DNA of 25,827 bases, taken from JBEBXQ01 sp040391535 (lineage in GTDB: Bacteria; Bacteroidota; Bacteroidia; Cytophagales; Spirosomataceae). The notes below the pieces were generated by a model. The model had not been told where the DNA came from. It ran no database searches and saw only the letters and a list, made by a program, of their open reading frames with translations. The first letter of the stretch is position 1; each line of letters begins with the position of its first letter. The stretch is from positions 1 to 25,827 of the forward strand of contig JBEBXQ010000068.1 of assembly GCA_040391535.1 (NCBI GenBank). The letters are read 5' to 3'. The position numbers and the translations under genes were made by a program. Shown in pieces: positions 1-7,030 of the stretch.

Positions 1-29
1 CCGCTTTTTTGTTCTTCGCATGAAAGCTT

Positions 30-1562
30 TTACATTCTGAAACCAAAGGTATAGACATCGTAAGGAGCATCAGGGTATAACCCTTCAAACTGCACCATGG
101 TATCTTCTTTACCGGTAATGGCACTCTCCAGTTCTTTCACTGATTTCACAGATTTACCGTTTATCTTGGTAATAATGAAACCCGCTTCGGCACCTGTTCT
201 GGCAAATTTACCTCCCTGAACCTCACTTAACTTGACACCGCCTTCAATTTTATATCTCTTCAGCTTCTGTACTTCCTCTGTTGTCAGGTTCTGGAAACTG
301 GCACCCAATGAGGCTAGCGTAGCTGCTTTTTCATCGCGTTTGATAATGTCTGAGCCACCTTCGCGGTTCCTCAGGGTTACCGTAATATCCCTTTCTTTTC
401 CGTCACGGTTGACCGTAAGGTTCACTTTATCATTAGGCGCATGCAGACCAATCATTTGCTGCAGATGAGGTACAGAAAGCACCGTGTTGCCATCTACTTT
501 CACAATTACATCACCTTCTTTGACACCGGCAACACCGGCAGCACTGTTTTCCATAATTTTGGCTACATACGCACCACTATTTACCTTCACACCATACTCA
601 GTGGCTTTTTTGCTATCCAGGTCATCCAGTGAAATACCCAGGTAACCACGTTGAACACCACCGAATTTGATAATATCTGTTGTCACCTTTTTAACAATAC
701 TGGTAGGAACGGCAAAAGCATAACCTGCATAGCTTCCTGTAGGGCTGGCAATAGCGGTGTTAATACCGATCAGCTCACCTTTCAGGTTAACCAGAGCACC
801 CCCGCTGTTTCCGGGATTAACTACCGCATCCGTCTGGATAAATGATTCAAGAGGAGAATCTCCGTCAAATTTCTGGTTGGAGTTACCATATTTTCTGCTG
901 TACTCCTGGCTGATGATCCCTAATCCGCGCCCTTTGGCACTTACAATGCCGGCAGTTACCGTAGATTCCAGATTAAAAGGATTACCCACAGCCACTACCC
1001 ACTCGCCTACTTTAACCGTTTCCGAATTTCCGAATACAATAGCAGGAAGGTTATTCTCTTCTACTTTAATAACGGCAATATCCGTTGAAGGGTCAGTACC
1101 AATCACTTTTGCTTTTACCTTACTCTTATTAAACAGTGTAACCTCCAGCTCATCGGCACCTTCCACCACGTGGTTATTGGTTACAATGTAACCATCTTTA
1201 CTGATGATCACACCTGAACCGGAAGCTTCCTGTGCTCTTTGCCGCGGGGCCTGACGGAAGTCTTCACCAAAAAATTCCCGGAAAAAATCGGGGATCTGGT
1301 TATAATTCTGGCGCGACTGGCGCATTATGGTAGACTTAATATGCACAACAGTAGGTGTTGAAACTTCTGCTGCATTCACGAAATCTCCGGGTGCTCCTGC
1401 CGGAGATCCTGTAGAAGTAAACCGGGCTAATGACTCCGCCGGTGTTTCATTGATTATTACGTCACGGCTATTATCGTCATTATCAATCATTTTATAACCC
1501 ACAACAGTGGTTGCACTTGATATAAGGCCAACCAGAATCAGGGCTTTCCAATTTGTATTCAT
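30..1562 (-). CDS. Deg/HtrA-family periplasmic serine protease (Do-like)
   Basis: Envelope protease and chaperone that degrades misfolded periplasmic proteins. The start taken is the ATG at 1562 (510 residues); a TTG at 1574 would add four residues but places charged residues before the hydrophobic leader. Residues about 6-23 form an N-terminal membrane anchor or signal. The trypsin-like domain shows the full triad: His131 in TNNHVV, Asp161 in STDIAVIKV and Ser253 in GNSGGAL. Two PDZ domains follow, at about 303-400 and a more divergent one at about 420-510. A stretch near 92-103 rich in Phe and Glu corresponds to the LA-loop region of Do proteases. The length is usual for DegP/DegQ-like proteins. 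It lies downstream of hsp20 on the same strand but behind a strong terminator, so it is probably transcribed on its own. The family assignment is secure; whether it is DegP-, DegQ- or DegS-like cannot be decided. Confidence 0.96.
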   Translation of the reverse strand: MNTNWKALILVGLISSATTVVGYKMIDNDDNSRDVIINETPAESLARFTSTGSPAGAPGDFVNAAEVSTPTVVHIKSTIMRQSRQNYNQIPDFFREFFGEDFRQAPRQRAQEASGSGVIISKDGYIVTNNHVVEGADELEVTLFNKSKVKAKVIGTDPSTDIAVIKVEENNLPAIVFGNSETVKVGEWVVAVGNPFNLESTVTAGIVSAKGRGLGIISQEYSRKYGNSNQKFDGDSPLESFIQTDAVVNPGNSGGALVNLKGELIGINTAIASPTGSYAGYAFAVPTSIVKKVTTDIIKFGGVQRGYLGISLDDLDSKKATEYGVKVNSGAYVAKIMENSAAGVAGVKEGDVIVKVDGNTVLSVPHLQQMIGLHAPNDKVNLTVNRDGKERDITVTLRNREGGSDIIKRDEKAATLASLGASFQNLTTEEVQKLKRYKIEGGVKLSEVQGGKFARTGAEAGFIITKINGKSVKSVKELESAITGKEDTMVQFEGLYPDAPYDVYTFGFRM

Positions 1563-1657
1563 AGTTTTATCCAATGGGGTTAAATTGAGTTTCTGTTTCT
1601 TAAACGCAAAAAAAATGCGATTGCATTCCCTGTCAAAACGTATTTAACAACTTTTAA

Positions 1658-1665
1658 CAAAAATA
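1658..1665 (-). promoter_or_regulatory. Possible -7 box for htrA
   Basis: On the minus strand this reads TATTTTTG, matching the Bacteroidetes TAnnTTTG pattern, about 95 bases before the htrA ATG. No TTTG lies at the right -33 distance, and the site overlaps the U-tract of the hsp20 terminator, so the match may simply reflect an A/T-rich tract. Confidence 0.25.
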
Positions 1666-1703
1666 CAAAAAAACAGAGACAAATCTGTGATTTATCCCTG
1701 TTT
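1664..1703 (-). terminator. Rho-independent terminator of hsp20
   Basis: In the minus-strand RNA, positions 1703-1690 pair with 1684-1671 to form a 14-base-pair stem with two G-U wobbles and a 5-base loop (1689-1685). A run of seven U follows directly (1673-1667). It starts 15 bases past the hsp20 stop codon and separates hsp20 from htrA. On the plus strand the two wobbles become A-C mismatches, so the element is strand-specific. Confidence 0.78.
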
Positions 1704-1717
1704 CAACAATACAACGA

Positions 1718-2146
1718 TTAACCTATTGAAATGGTGCGGGAAGGCTTCACTTTAGCTTCCTCTCGTTTCGGAAGGCTGATTTTAAGAATACCGTCTTCAT
1801 ATCCGGCTTCAATTTTTTCTCCGTCAATGGTATTGGGAAGTGAAAATACCCTTTGAAATGAAGTATATTTAAACTCCTGACGGGTATATTTTTCAGTGGT
1901 CTTCTCTTCTTCTTTTTTTGCTTCAGCTGAAATGGATAACTGATTATGATCCAGATTTACTTTAAAATCACTTTTCTTCAATCCGGGTGCAGCTACCTCT
2001 ATGCGGAATCCGTCCTCTGTTTCCACAACATTTACAGATGGTAAAGTGCCGGACGTAGAAGGAACAAACAGGTCTGCTGAATCTTTACCGAAAAAGCTTT
2101 CAAAAAATGAAGGATAAGCATAATTGTTTTTAACTAAAGCGCTCAT
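1718..2146 (-). CDS. Small heat-shock protein, Hsp20/alpha-crystallin family
   Basis: ATP-independent holdase that binds unfolding cytoplasmic proteins. The protein is 142 residues, typical for bacterial sHSPs. The alpha-crystallin domain spans about residues 35-130: it opens with VNVVETEDGFRIEVAAPGL, contains the FSLPNTID segment and ends with the hallmark GILKISLPK. The extreme C terminus carries an I-x-I motif (ISI), which docks between dimers in sHSP oligomers. The gene is monocistronic: a strong terminator follows it, and 178 bases separate it from the next gene upstream. That leader contains two near-identical 17-base dyads (entries at 2254 and 2295), probably the heat or stress control sites. 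No CIRCE element is visible. Confidence 0.96.
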   Translation of the reverse strand: MSALVKNNYAYPSFFESFFGKDSADLFVPSTSGTLPSVNVVETEDGFRIEVAAPGLKKSDFKVNLDHNQLSISAEAKKEEEKTTEKYTRQEFKYTSFQRVFSLPNTIDGEKIEAGYEDGILKISLPKREEAKVKPSRTISIG

Positions 2147-2253
2147 GATATTGTATGTCTTGATGTTAATGTTTGATTAATTGTTTTATATTTTTTTCAA
2201 ATACAATAACCAAATCATCAACATTTATACCTCTATCAGAAAAACACGAAAAT

Positions 2254-2270
2254 AATGCCATAATGTCCTT
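2254..2270. promoter_or_regulatory. Operator-like dyad 2 upstream of hsp20
   Basis: AATGCCAT-A-ATGTCCTT. It is identical to the perfect dyad at 2295-2311 in 15 of 17 positions; the centres (2262 and 2303) are 41 bases apart, about four helical turns, which would place bound proteins on the same face of DNA. Function is inferred from position and duplication. Confidence 0.5.
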
Positions 2271-2294
2271 TTTTCAAAGATTTACCTCAAAACA

Positions 2295-2311
2295 AATGAC
2301 ATAATGTCATT
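2295..2311. promoter_or_regulatory. Operator-like perfect dyad 1 upstream of hsp20
   Basis: AATGACAT-A-ATGTCATT is a perfect 8-base inverted repeat around one central base, about 150 bases upstream of the hsp20 ATG and 14 bases past the stop of the preceding gene. A related half-site (AATGGCAT) lies beside it at 2313-2320. It could also fold as a short hairpin at the end of the upstream mRNA, but the second copy favours a protein-binding site. The regulator is unknown. Confidence 0.5.
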
Positions 2312-2324
2312 AAATGGCATTTTT

Positions 2325-2894
2325 TTAGCTATTCAACCGTCGTTGTATTAGTGAATTCACCACCTGAAACAATGCTTTGGGGGTAAAGGTGCGCCAGTTC
2401 TCAAGCTCAAGGGTACCACCAAAATTCAGAAAATAATCCAGCTGATATTTCCGCCACTCATTTTCAACATGTCCGGGAAAGCGTAATGCCGCGATCCAGC
2501 CGTTTTCTACTTCCTCGAACCATTCTGCATAATATTCATCGTCTGAACCATGAAAATTAAAGACATTTTCCCCGATCAGAATAAAATGTACGATCCCTTC
2601 ACCTGTCATCAGGTCAATGATATTCCGCTTAAAATGCATAATATCATTGTGCAGCGTATCATTCCATTCACCGATAAGCTCAATAACCGCAAATCTGAGG
2701 GTATAATCGGCAAACAGGATTTTGATATACAGTGTCTCCGAACCCATAAAATCCCAGAAAGGATGTATATAATGATCATAAACCGCATCATGATACTGGC
2801 TCAGATCATACTCTTTTCCGAAGAAAGGTGATTTGGGATCTTCATGCGACTGGTAATACTTTTCCCAGTTAAAAAAGGGTTCGAGTTCATGCAT
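2325..2894 (-). CDS. Conserved-looking hypothetical protein, 189 residues
   Basis: I do not recognise a family. The protein is soluble-looking, acidic and very rich in aromatic residues (Tyr, Trp, Phe, His), with no signal peptide, membrane segment or cysteine. It opens with HELEPFFNWEKYYQSHEDPK and has a hydrophobic core segment IVHFILIGENVFNF. Such proteins occur as uncharacterised single-domain genes in Bacteroidetes, but I cannot name one. It begins 15 bases after the upstream thioesterase ends, so the two are probably co-transcribed. Codon use and composition look like those of the neighbours. That it is real rests on length, a compact operon position and no better frame on the other strand. 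Confidence 0.75.
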   Translation of the reverse strand: MHELEPFFNWEKYYQSHEDPKSPFFGKEYDLSQYHDAVYDHYIHPFWDFMGSETLYIKILFADYTLRFAVIELIGEWNDTLHNDIMHFKRNIIDLMTGEGIVHFILIGENVFNFHGSDDEYYAEWFEEVENGWIAALRFPGHVENEWRKYQLDYFLNFGGTLELENWRTFTPKALFQVVNSLIQRRLNS

Positions 2895-2909
2895 GGTATA
2901 TAGGGTATA

Positions 2910-3368
2910 TCAGGATGAGAGTTTCATACTTGTTTTGATCAGATTGGTAGCACATTTAGCGACAATCAGCCCTTCCTCATTGGTAAGGGTACACTCACAG
3001 TGTACGATATTATTTCCTGCTCTTATTACAGCAGACTCTGCTATGATCACTTCGCCCACCTTTGCACTGTGCAGATAGTCACAGTTAAGGTTGACTGTAG
3101 TATAGGCATTCTCCCTTCCCAGCAGGTACACATTGGCTCCGGCCATTTCATCCAGAATGGTCGCCGCAATACCTCCATGCAGAATCCCCATGGGATTGGT
3201 CATGTCCTCTCTTACTGTAAATTGTACTTTCAGAAACCCGTTCCTGACCTCAAGCAGGGTGCCGTTCAGCCACCGGCTTACCGGGCCCGGACTATCCGAT
3301 AGTGATTGATTAATTTTGGCCGTCATAAATTCAAGCCGTGGGTTACTGCTTTCTGTAAGATTATTCAT
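2910..3368 (-). CDS. PaaI/YdiI-type hotdog-fold acyl-CoA thioesterase
   Basis: Likely hydrolyses acyl-CoA or aryl-CoA thioesters in the cytoplasm; substrate unknown. The 152-residue length suits a single hotdog domain. The family signature is present: NPMGILHGGIAATILDEMAG, with His64-Gly65-Gly66 on the turn before the central helix and Asp73/Glu74 at the catalytic acid position. The later strands TVNLNCDYLHSAKVGEVIIAESAVIRAG also fit the PaaI thioesterase profile. It is the first gene of a two-gene unit with the 189-residue unknown and is divergent from comA. Family confident; physiological role not determinable here. Confidence 0.9.
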   Translation of the reverse strand: MNNLTESSNPRLEFMTAKINQSLSDSPGPVSRWLNGTLLEVRNGFLKVQFTVREDMTNPMGILHGGIAATILDEMAGANVYLLGRENAYTTVNLNCDYLHSAKVGEVIIAESAVIRAGNNIVHCECTLTNEEGLIVAKCATNLIKTSMKLSS

Positions 3369-3442
3369 TTGAAACTGATTTGGTTATGTTTGCTGATATT
3401 CTGAAACAAACGGAATCTCTTCAATTGTTCCCTACCTTCGTC

Positions 3443-3454
3443 TTTAGCGCTAAA
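3443..3454. promoter_or_regulatory. 12-base perfect palindrome in the thioesterase/comA divergent region
   Basis: TTTAGCGCTAAA lies between two divergent start codons, 43 bases upstream of the comA -33 box. It could be an operator for either direction. A single short palindrome is weak evidence. Confidence 0.25.
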
Positions 3455-3496
3455 TTTGGATAAAAATCAGAAGGTTCCTCAATTAAGCGGTTTGTA

Positions 3497-3529
3497 TTTG
3501 TTAAGAATAGTACGTAATTAGTACCTTTG
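3497..3529 (+). promoter_or_regulatory. Bacteroidetes-type promoter for comA-dedA-aroE
   Basis: TTTG at 3497-3500 and TACCTTTG at 3522-3529 are separated by 21 bases, close to the Bacteroidetes primary sigma pattern (TTTG, about 19-21 bases, TAnnTTTG). The ATG of comA follows 34 bases downstream, giving a leader of about 30 bases. Confidence 0.65.
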
Positions 3530-3563
3530 CCCCGCAATCGGTTTTACCGGAGTTACCAAATCT

Positions 3564-4343
3564 ATGAATTTTAAATTATCTGACATACCTGACCGCGCCA
3601 GTAAACCCCGTGAAACGGGCATTACGATGGTTATGGATAAAGGGCTGAGCATAAGACAGGTTGAAAATATGCTTGAAGTTTCGGCCCCCTATATTGATAT
3701 CGTAAAACTCGGCTGGGCCACCTCTGTGGTAACCCCGAATCTCGACGACAAACTGGCTGTTTACAGAAATGCCGGTATTCCCATTTATTTTGGAGGCACC
3801 TTGTTTGAAGCATTTGTGGCCCGAAATCAGTTCGATGACTACCGCAGATTACTCGACCGTTATGATCTGAAGTATGCCGAGGTTTCAGACGGATCCATTG
3901 AAATGAATCCTGATGTAAAATGCAACTATATCGCTACTTTAGCCAAGGACGTAACGGTATTATCTGAAGTCGGCTCAAAGGATGAAGAGAAAATCATCCC
4001 TCCGTACAAATGGATCAACCTGATGAACAGCGAACTACAGGCCGGTGCCTGGAAAGTAATCGGTGAAGCAAGGGAAGCAGGAAATGTCGGTCTGTTCCGT
4101 GCAAGCGGTGAAGTGCGCCAGGGACTGGTGGAGGAAATCCTGACACAGGTACCCTCTGACCGGATTCTCTGGGAATCTCCTCAGAAAGCGCAGCAAGTCT
4201 GGTTTGTGAAACTGCTGGGTGCCAATGTCAATCTGGGTAATATCGCTCATGATGACGTGATTCCCCTCGAAACTATCCGCCTGGGTCTGAGAGGCGACAC
4301 ATTCAGTCTTTATTTAAATACTAAAACAAACCAGTCTGTTTAA
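3564..4343 (+). CDS. comA: Phosphosulfolactate synthase (ComA family)
   Basis: Adds sulfite to phosphoenolpyruvate to give (R)-phosphosulfolactate, first described in archaeal coenzyme M synthesis. The 259-residue protein matches the ComA TIM barrel along its length: GITMVMDKGL (20-29), YIDIVKLGWATS, FGGTLFEAF, YAEVSDGS (near 104-111), EVGSK (135-139), WESPQKAQQVWFV and the C-terminal NIAHDDVIPLETIRLGLRGDT. It starts a compact unit: its TAA overlaps the dedA ATG by one base. No comB, comC or coenzyme M genes are visible. In Bacteroidetes the plausible use is to supply sulfopyruvate and cysteate for sulfonolipids (capnine type); that is inference. A good Bacteroidetes promoter precedes it. Confidence 0.93.
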   Translation: MNFKLSDIPDRASKPRETGITMVMDKGLSIRQVENMLEVSAPYIDIVKLGWATSVVTPNLDDKLAVYRNAGIPIYFGGTLFEAFVARNQFDDYRRLLDRYDLKYAEVSDGSIEMNPDVKCNYIATLAKDVTVLSEVGSKDEEKIIPPYKWINLMNSELQAGAWKVIGEAREAGNVGLFRASGEVRQGLVEEILTQVPSDRILWESPQKAQQVWFVKLLGANVNLGNIAHDDVIPLETIRLGLRGDTFSLYLNTKTNQSV

Positions 4344-5008
4344 TGGAATTTTTCTCGCAGATCCTTGATTTTTTTCTTCACTTAGATCAGCACCTCGCAC
4401 AGATTGTGCAGGACTATGGTAATCTTACCTACTTTATTCTGTTCCTGATTATTTTCGTTGAGACGGGTGTTGTTTTCATGCCGTTTCTGCCTGGCGATTC
4501 CCTGCTGTTTGCGGCAGGTATGCTGGCGGCACAATATCCTGAATCACTCAATGTCTGGCTGATTATCGTGTTATTGCTGATTGCTGCCATCCTGGGAGAT
4601 ACCTGCAATTATCTTATCGGTAAATATTTTGGTGAAAAAGCGCTCAAAGTCAAGATTTTCGGAAAAACTTTCGTCAAACCTGAATACATCGAAAAAACCC
4701 ACGAGTTTTATGAAAAGTATGGCGCAATGACTATCATCGTGGCCCGTTTTGTTCCTATTGTCAGAACACTGGCACCTTTTGTGGGCGGTGTCGGACATAT
4801 GAATTACCGTACTTTCCTTACTTATAATGTCGTGGGAGCACTCCTTTGGGTTATCGGAATCACACTGGCCGGGTACTTCCTGGGGCAGATTCCGCTGATT
4901 AAAAATAACTTTGAAACGGTAGTCTTCATTATTATCGGAATTTCCATTCTGCCCATGGTTTTTCAGTTCTTAAAAGCAAAATTCAGCAAAGAAGAAGTTA
5001 AGGCTTAA
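4343..5008 (+). CDS. DedA-family (VTT/SNARE-associated domain) inner-membrane protein
   Basis: Multi-pass inner-membrane protein of the DedA superfamily, whose members move undecaprenyl phosphate or phospholipids across the membrane and support envelope and proton-motive-force homeostasis. At 221 residues it is the usual length. Conserved features: FVETGVVFMPFLPGDSLL with Glu40 and Asp52, the two acidic residues needed in E. coli YqjA, and ARFVPIVRTLAPFVGG with Arg135 and Arg141, matching the two required arginines. Hydrophobic segments occur near 30-48, 71-86, 130-150, 158-180 and 190-208. Translation is coupled to comA through a TAATG overlap. The exact lipid cargo cannot be inferred from sequence. 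Confidence 0.93.
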   Translation: MEFFSQILDFFLHLDQHLAQIVQDYGNLTYFILFLIIFVETGVVFMPFLPGDSLLFAAGMLAAQYPESLNVWLIIVLLLIAAILGDTCNYLIGKYFGEKALKVKIFGKTFVKPEYIEKTHEFYEKYGAMTIIVARFVPIVRTLAPFVGGVGHMNYRTFLTYNVVGALLWVIGITLAGYFLGQIPLIKNNFETVVFIIIGISILPMVFQFLKAKFSKEEVKA

Positions 5009-5015
5009 TCATTTT

Positions 5016-5780
5016 ATGAACTTATACGGTCTGATCGGCAAAACTTTGAAACACTCCTTTTCAAAGCAGTATTTTACTGAGAAATTTCAGCGTGAAAATA
5101 TAGCAGACAGTCAGTACGAACTATTCGAACTGGCTTCTGCAGATCAGCTGAAAACACTGATAAGCCAGCAGCCAGACCTGATAGGATTAAATGTTACGAT
5201 CCCTTACAAGCAGGAGGTTTTCCCGTTGCTGGATGCGATTGATCCGGAGTCTGCCGGAAAAATCGGAGCGGTCAATACCATCAGGATTTTTAAAGACGGC
5301 ACCACTAAAGGTTATAACTCTGATTACTATGGTTTCAGGCAATCGCTTGAAAACTGGCTTGACCATACCGGTGTTGATGCTACAGGTCTCTCCGCGCTTA
5401 TTCTCGGAACCGGCGGAGCATCCAAAGCAGTGGTGGTAGCGCTACAGGACCTGAACATACCTTTTCAGCAAGTCTCCAGAACTACTGCTGCGGGTATTCT
5501 GTCCTATGCAGCATTGAACGAAACCATTATTGCCGGGCACAGGCTCATCATCAATACCACCCCGCTGGGAATGTATCCCAATACGGAAGAATGCCCGCCG
5601 ATACCCTATGAATTCCTGACATCCGGACACTTGTTATATGATCTGGTATACAACCCCATTGAAACGCTGTTCATGAAGCGCGGAAAAGAGAGGGGCGCAA
5701 CTACTCTCAACGGACTGCAGATGCTTTATATGCAGGCTGAAAAATCCTGGGAAATCTGGAATAATCCGGAAACAGAATAA
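5016..5780 (+). CDS. aroE: Shikimate dehydrogenase (NADP+)
   Basis: Reduces 3-dehydroshikimate to shikimate with NADPH in the aromatic amino-acid and chorismate pathway. The 254-residue length is slightly short but complete. Shikimate-binding residues are present: Ser14 and Ser16 in KHSFSK, catalytic Lys65 in NVTIPYK and Asp103 in NSDYYG. The NADP-binding Rossmann turn is GTGGAS (about 129-134), followed by INTTPLGMYPN and a C-terminal NGLQMLYMQA segment typical of AroE. It begins 7 bases after dedA and is the last gene of the unit. It meets ribD tail to tail with a 22-base gap. Nothing unusual. Confidence 0.96.
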   Translation: MNLYGLIGKTLKHSFSKQYFTEKFQRENIADSQYELFELASADQLKTLISQQPDLIGLNVTIPYKQEVFPLLDAIDPESAGKIGAVNTIRIFKDGTTKGYNSDYYGFRQSLENWLDHTGVDATGLSALILGTGGASKAVVVALQDLNIPFQQVSRTTAAGILSYAALNETIIAGHRLIINTTPLGMYPNTEECPPIPYEFLTSGHLLYDLVYNPIETLFMKRGKERGATTLNGLQMLYMQAEKSWEIWNNPETE

Positions 5781-5802
5781 GCACACATTTCGTCCTGGCT
5801 AA

Positions 5803-6891
5803 TCAGCTACCCGACTCATTCCTGTAAAACCGCCACAGATCTTTTCCTTTAGAGACAGAATCAAATAATACCCCCTGTACAGCAGGAGCTTCCACTCCAT
5901 GACTCAAGGAGAAATCAGACTGACAACATCTGATCTCATCCCAATACCCTTTTTGCAGAAAAGTATTGATAAGCCGGGCACCTCCTTCCACTATCACAGA
6001 CTGAATTTTCAGCCGGTGCAGATCCTGCAGCAGCTGTTCCGTTTCATATTCATCCTGTTTCAGTTTCCTGAAATTTACCGGAGCAAACATATCCTGATAC
6101 CTCACCGGCACCTGATCATGTACGGAGTCCTTTTCATAGTTATAAATAAGCGTTGGCTGCGATCCGTCATACAGAAAAGCTGATGCCGGAAGTTTCAGAT
6201 GGCGGTCAACAACAATCCTGACCGGATTTCTCCCCGGCCATAAACGTACATTCAACCGGGGATTATCATTTACTGCCGTATGGGTTCCCACCATGATGGC
6301 ATCTTCTTCAGAACGCCATCCGTGTACCATCACATCAGACCATAATCCGGAAATCTTAACCGGTTTTCCTTCCGCCGAACCGATAAACCCATCTGCTGTT
6401 TCAGCCCATTTCAGAATAATATACGGCCTGTTTTTTTCAAAAAACGTAAAGAACCGGCGATTTAACCAGCGTCCTTCTGTTTCACATAATCCGGTCTCTA
6501 CCTCAATCCCTGCCTCCCGCATCCGCTGAATGCCCCTCCCGGCCACTTTCGGGTTGGGATCGTCATTACATATCACCACTTTCTGAATCTGCTTTTCGAT
6601 CATCAGATCGGCGCAGGGAGGCGTGTTGCCTGTATGCGCACAAGGCTCCAGGGTTACATAAGCGGTTGCCTGGCTCAGAAGCGCTTCGTGCCCTTTCGCC
6701 ACCGCATCCTGCACAGCATTTACCTCTGCATGCCAGCTGCCATAGACCCTGTGCCAACCTTCTCCTATGATTTTATCCTCATGCACCAGCACACAGCCTA
6801 CCATAGGGTTCGGACTGACTGCCCCTATCCCCGCTCCGGCCAGTTCCAGCGCCCGCTTCATCCATTTTTCTTCCTGATCGTCATTTATCAT
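5803..6891 (-). CDS. ribD: Bifunctional riboflavin biosynthesis deaminase/reductase
   Basis: Carries out steps two and three of riboflavin synthesis: deamination of the diaminopyrimidine intermediate, then NADPH-dependent reduction of its ribosyl chain. The 362 residues contain an N-terminal CDA-type zinc deaminase domain (about 1-145) with His54-Ala-Glu56 and the paired cysteines Cys84 and Cys93 in LEPCAHTGNTPPC. A C-terminal RibD reductase domain follows (about 150-360), with WAETADGFI, GTHTAVNDNPRLNVR and the VEGGARLIN nucleotide loop. No other rib gene is in the window, so it is a detached pathway member. A TATTTTTG box ends only four bases before the ATG, which hints at a leaderless or nearly leaderless mRNA. 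Divergent from prmC. Confidence 0.96.
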   Translation of the reverse strand: MINDDQEEKWMKRALELAGAGIGAVSPNPMVGCVLVHEDKIIGEGWHRVYGSWHAEVNAVQDAVAKGHEALLSQATAYVTLEPCAHTGNTPPCADLMIEKQIQKVVICNDDPNPKVAGRGIQRMREAGIEVETGLCETEGRWLNRRFFTFFEKNRPYIILKWAETADGFIGSAEGKPVKISGLWSDVMVHGWRSEEDAIMVGTHTAVNDNPRLNVRLWPGRNPVRIVVDRHLKLPASAFLYDGSQPTLIYNYEKDSVHDQVPVRYQDMFAPVNFRKLKQDEYETEQLLQDLHRLKIQSVIVEGGARLINTFLQKGYWDEIRCCQSDFSLSHGVEAPAVQGVLFDSVSKGKDLWRFYRNESGS

Positions 6892-6895
6892 GTAA

Positions 6896-6903
6896 CAAAA
6901 ATA
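6896..6903 (-). promoter_or_regulatory. Possible -7 box of ribD, directly before the start codon
   Basis: TATTTTTG on the minus strand fits TAnnTTTG, and the ribD ATG begins five bases later. If used, transcription would start at or just before the ATG. There is no clear TTTG at the -33 distance. Confidence 0.35.
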
Positions 6904-7030
6904 AGAAATTCAACTGATCCGCCTTTCTGCATAAACATACAATCATTATTACCCTAATCAAACCCCGAAATCTTTCCTTCCTAAACATAATTTTAGTAAC
7001 TTTCCAGCCGGAGTAAAGAAACAAGTCTGA

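Noticed and set aside
757..1191. 144-residue open frame on the plus strand inside htrA
   Set aside because: It is antisense to a protease with an intact catalytic triad, and its translation shows no domain; a shadow frame.
6634..6957. 107-residue plus-strand open frame across the ribD start
   Set aside because: Antisense to the zinc-deaminase motifs of ribD; no family features.
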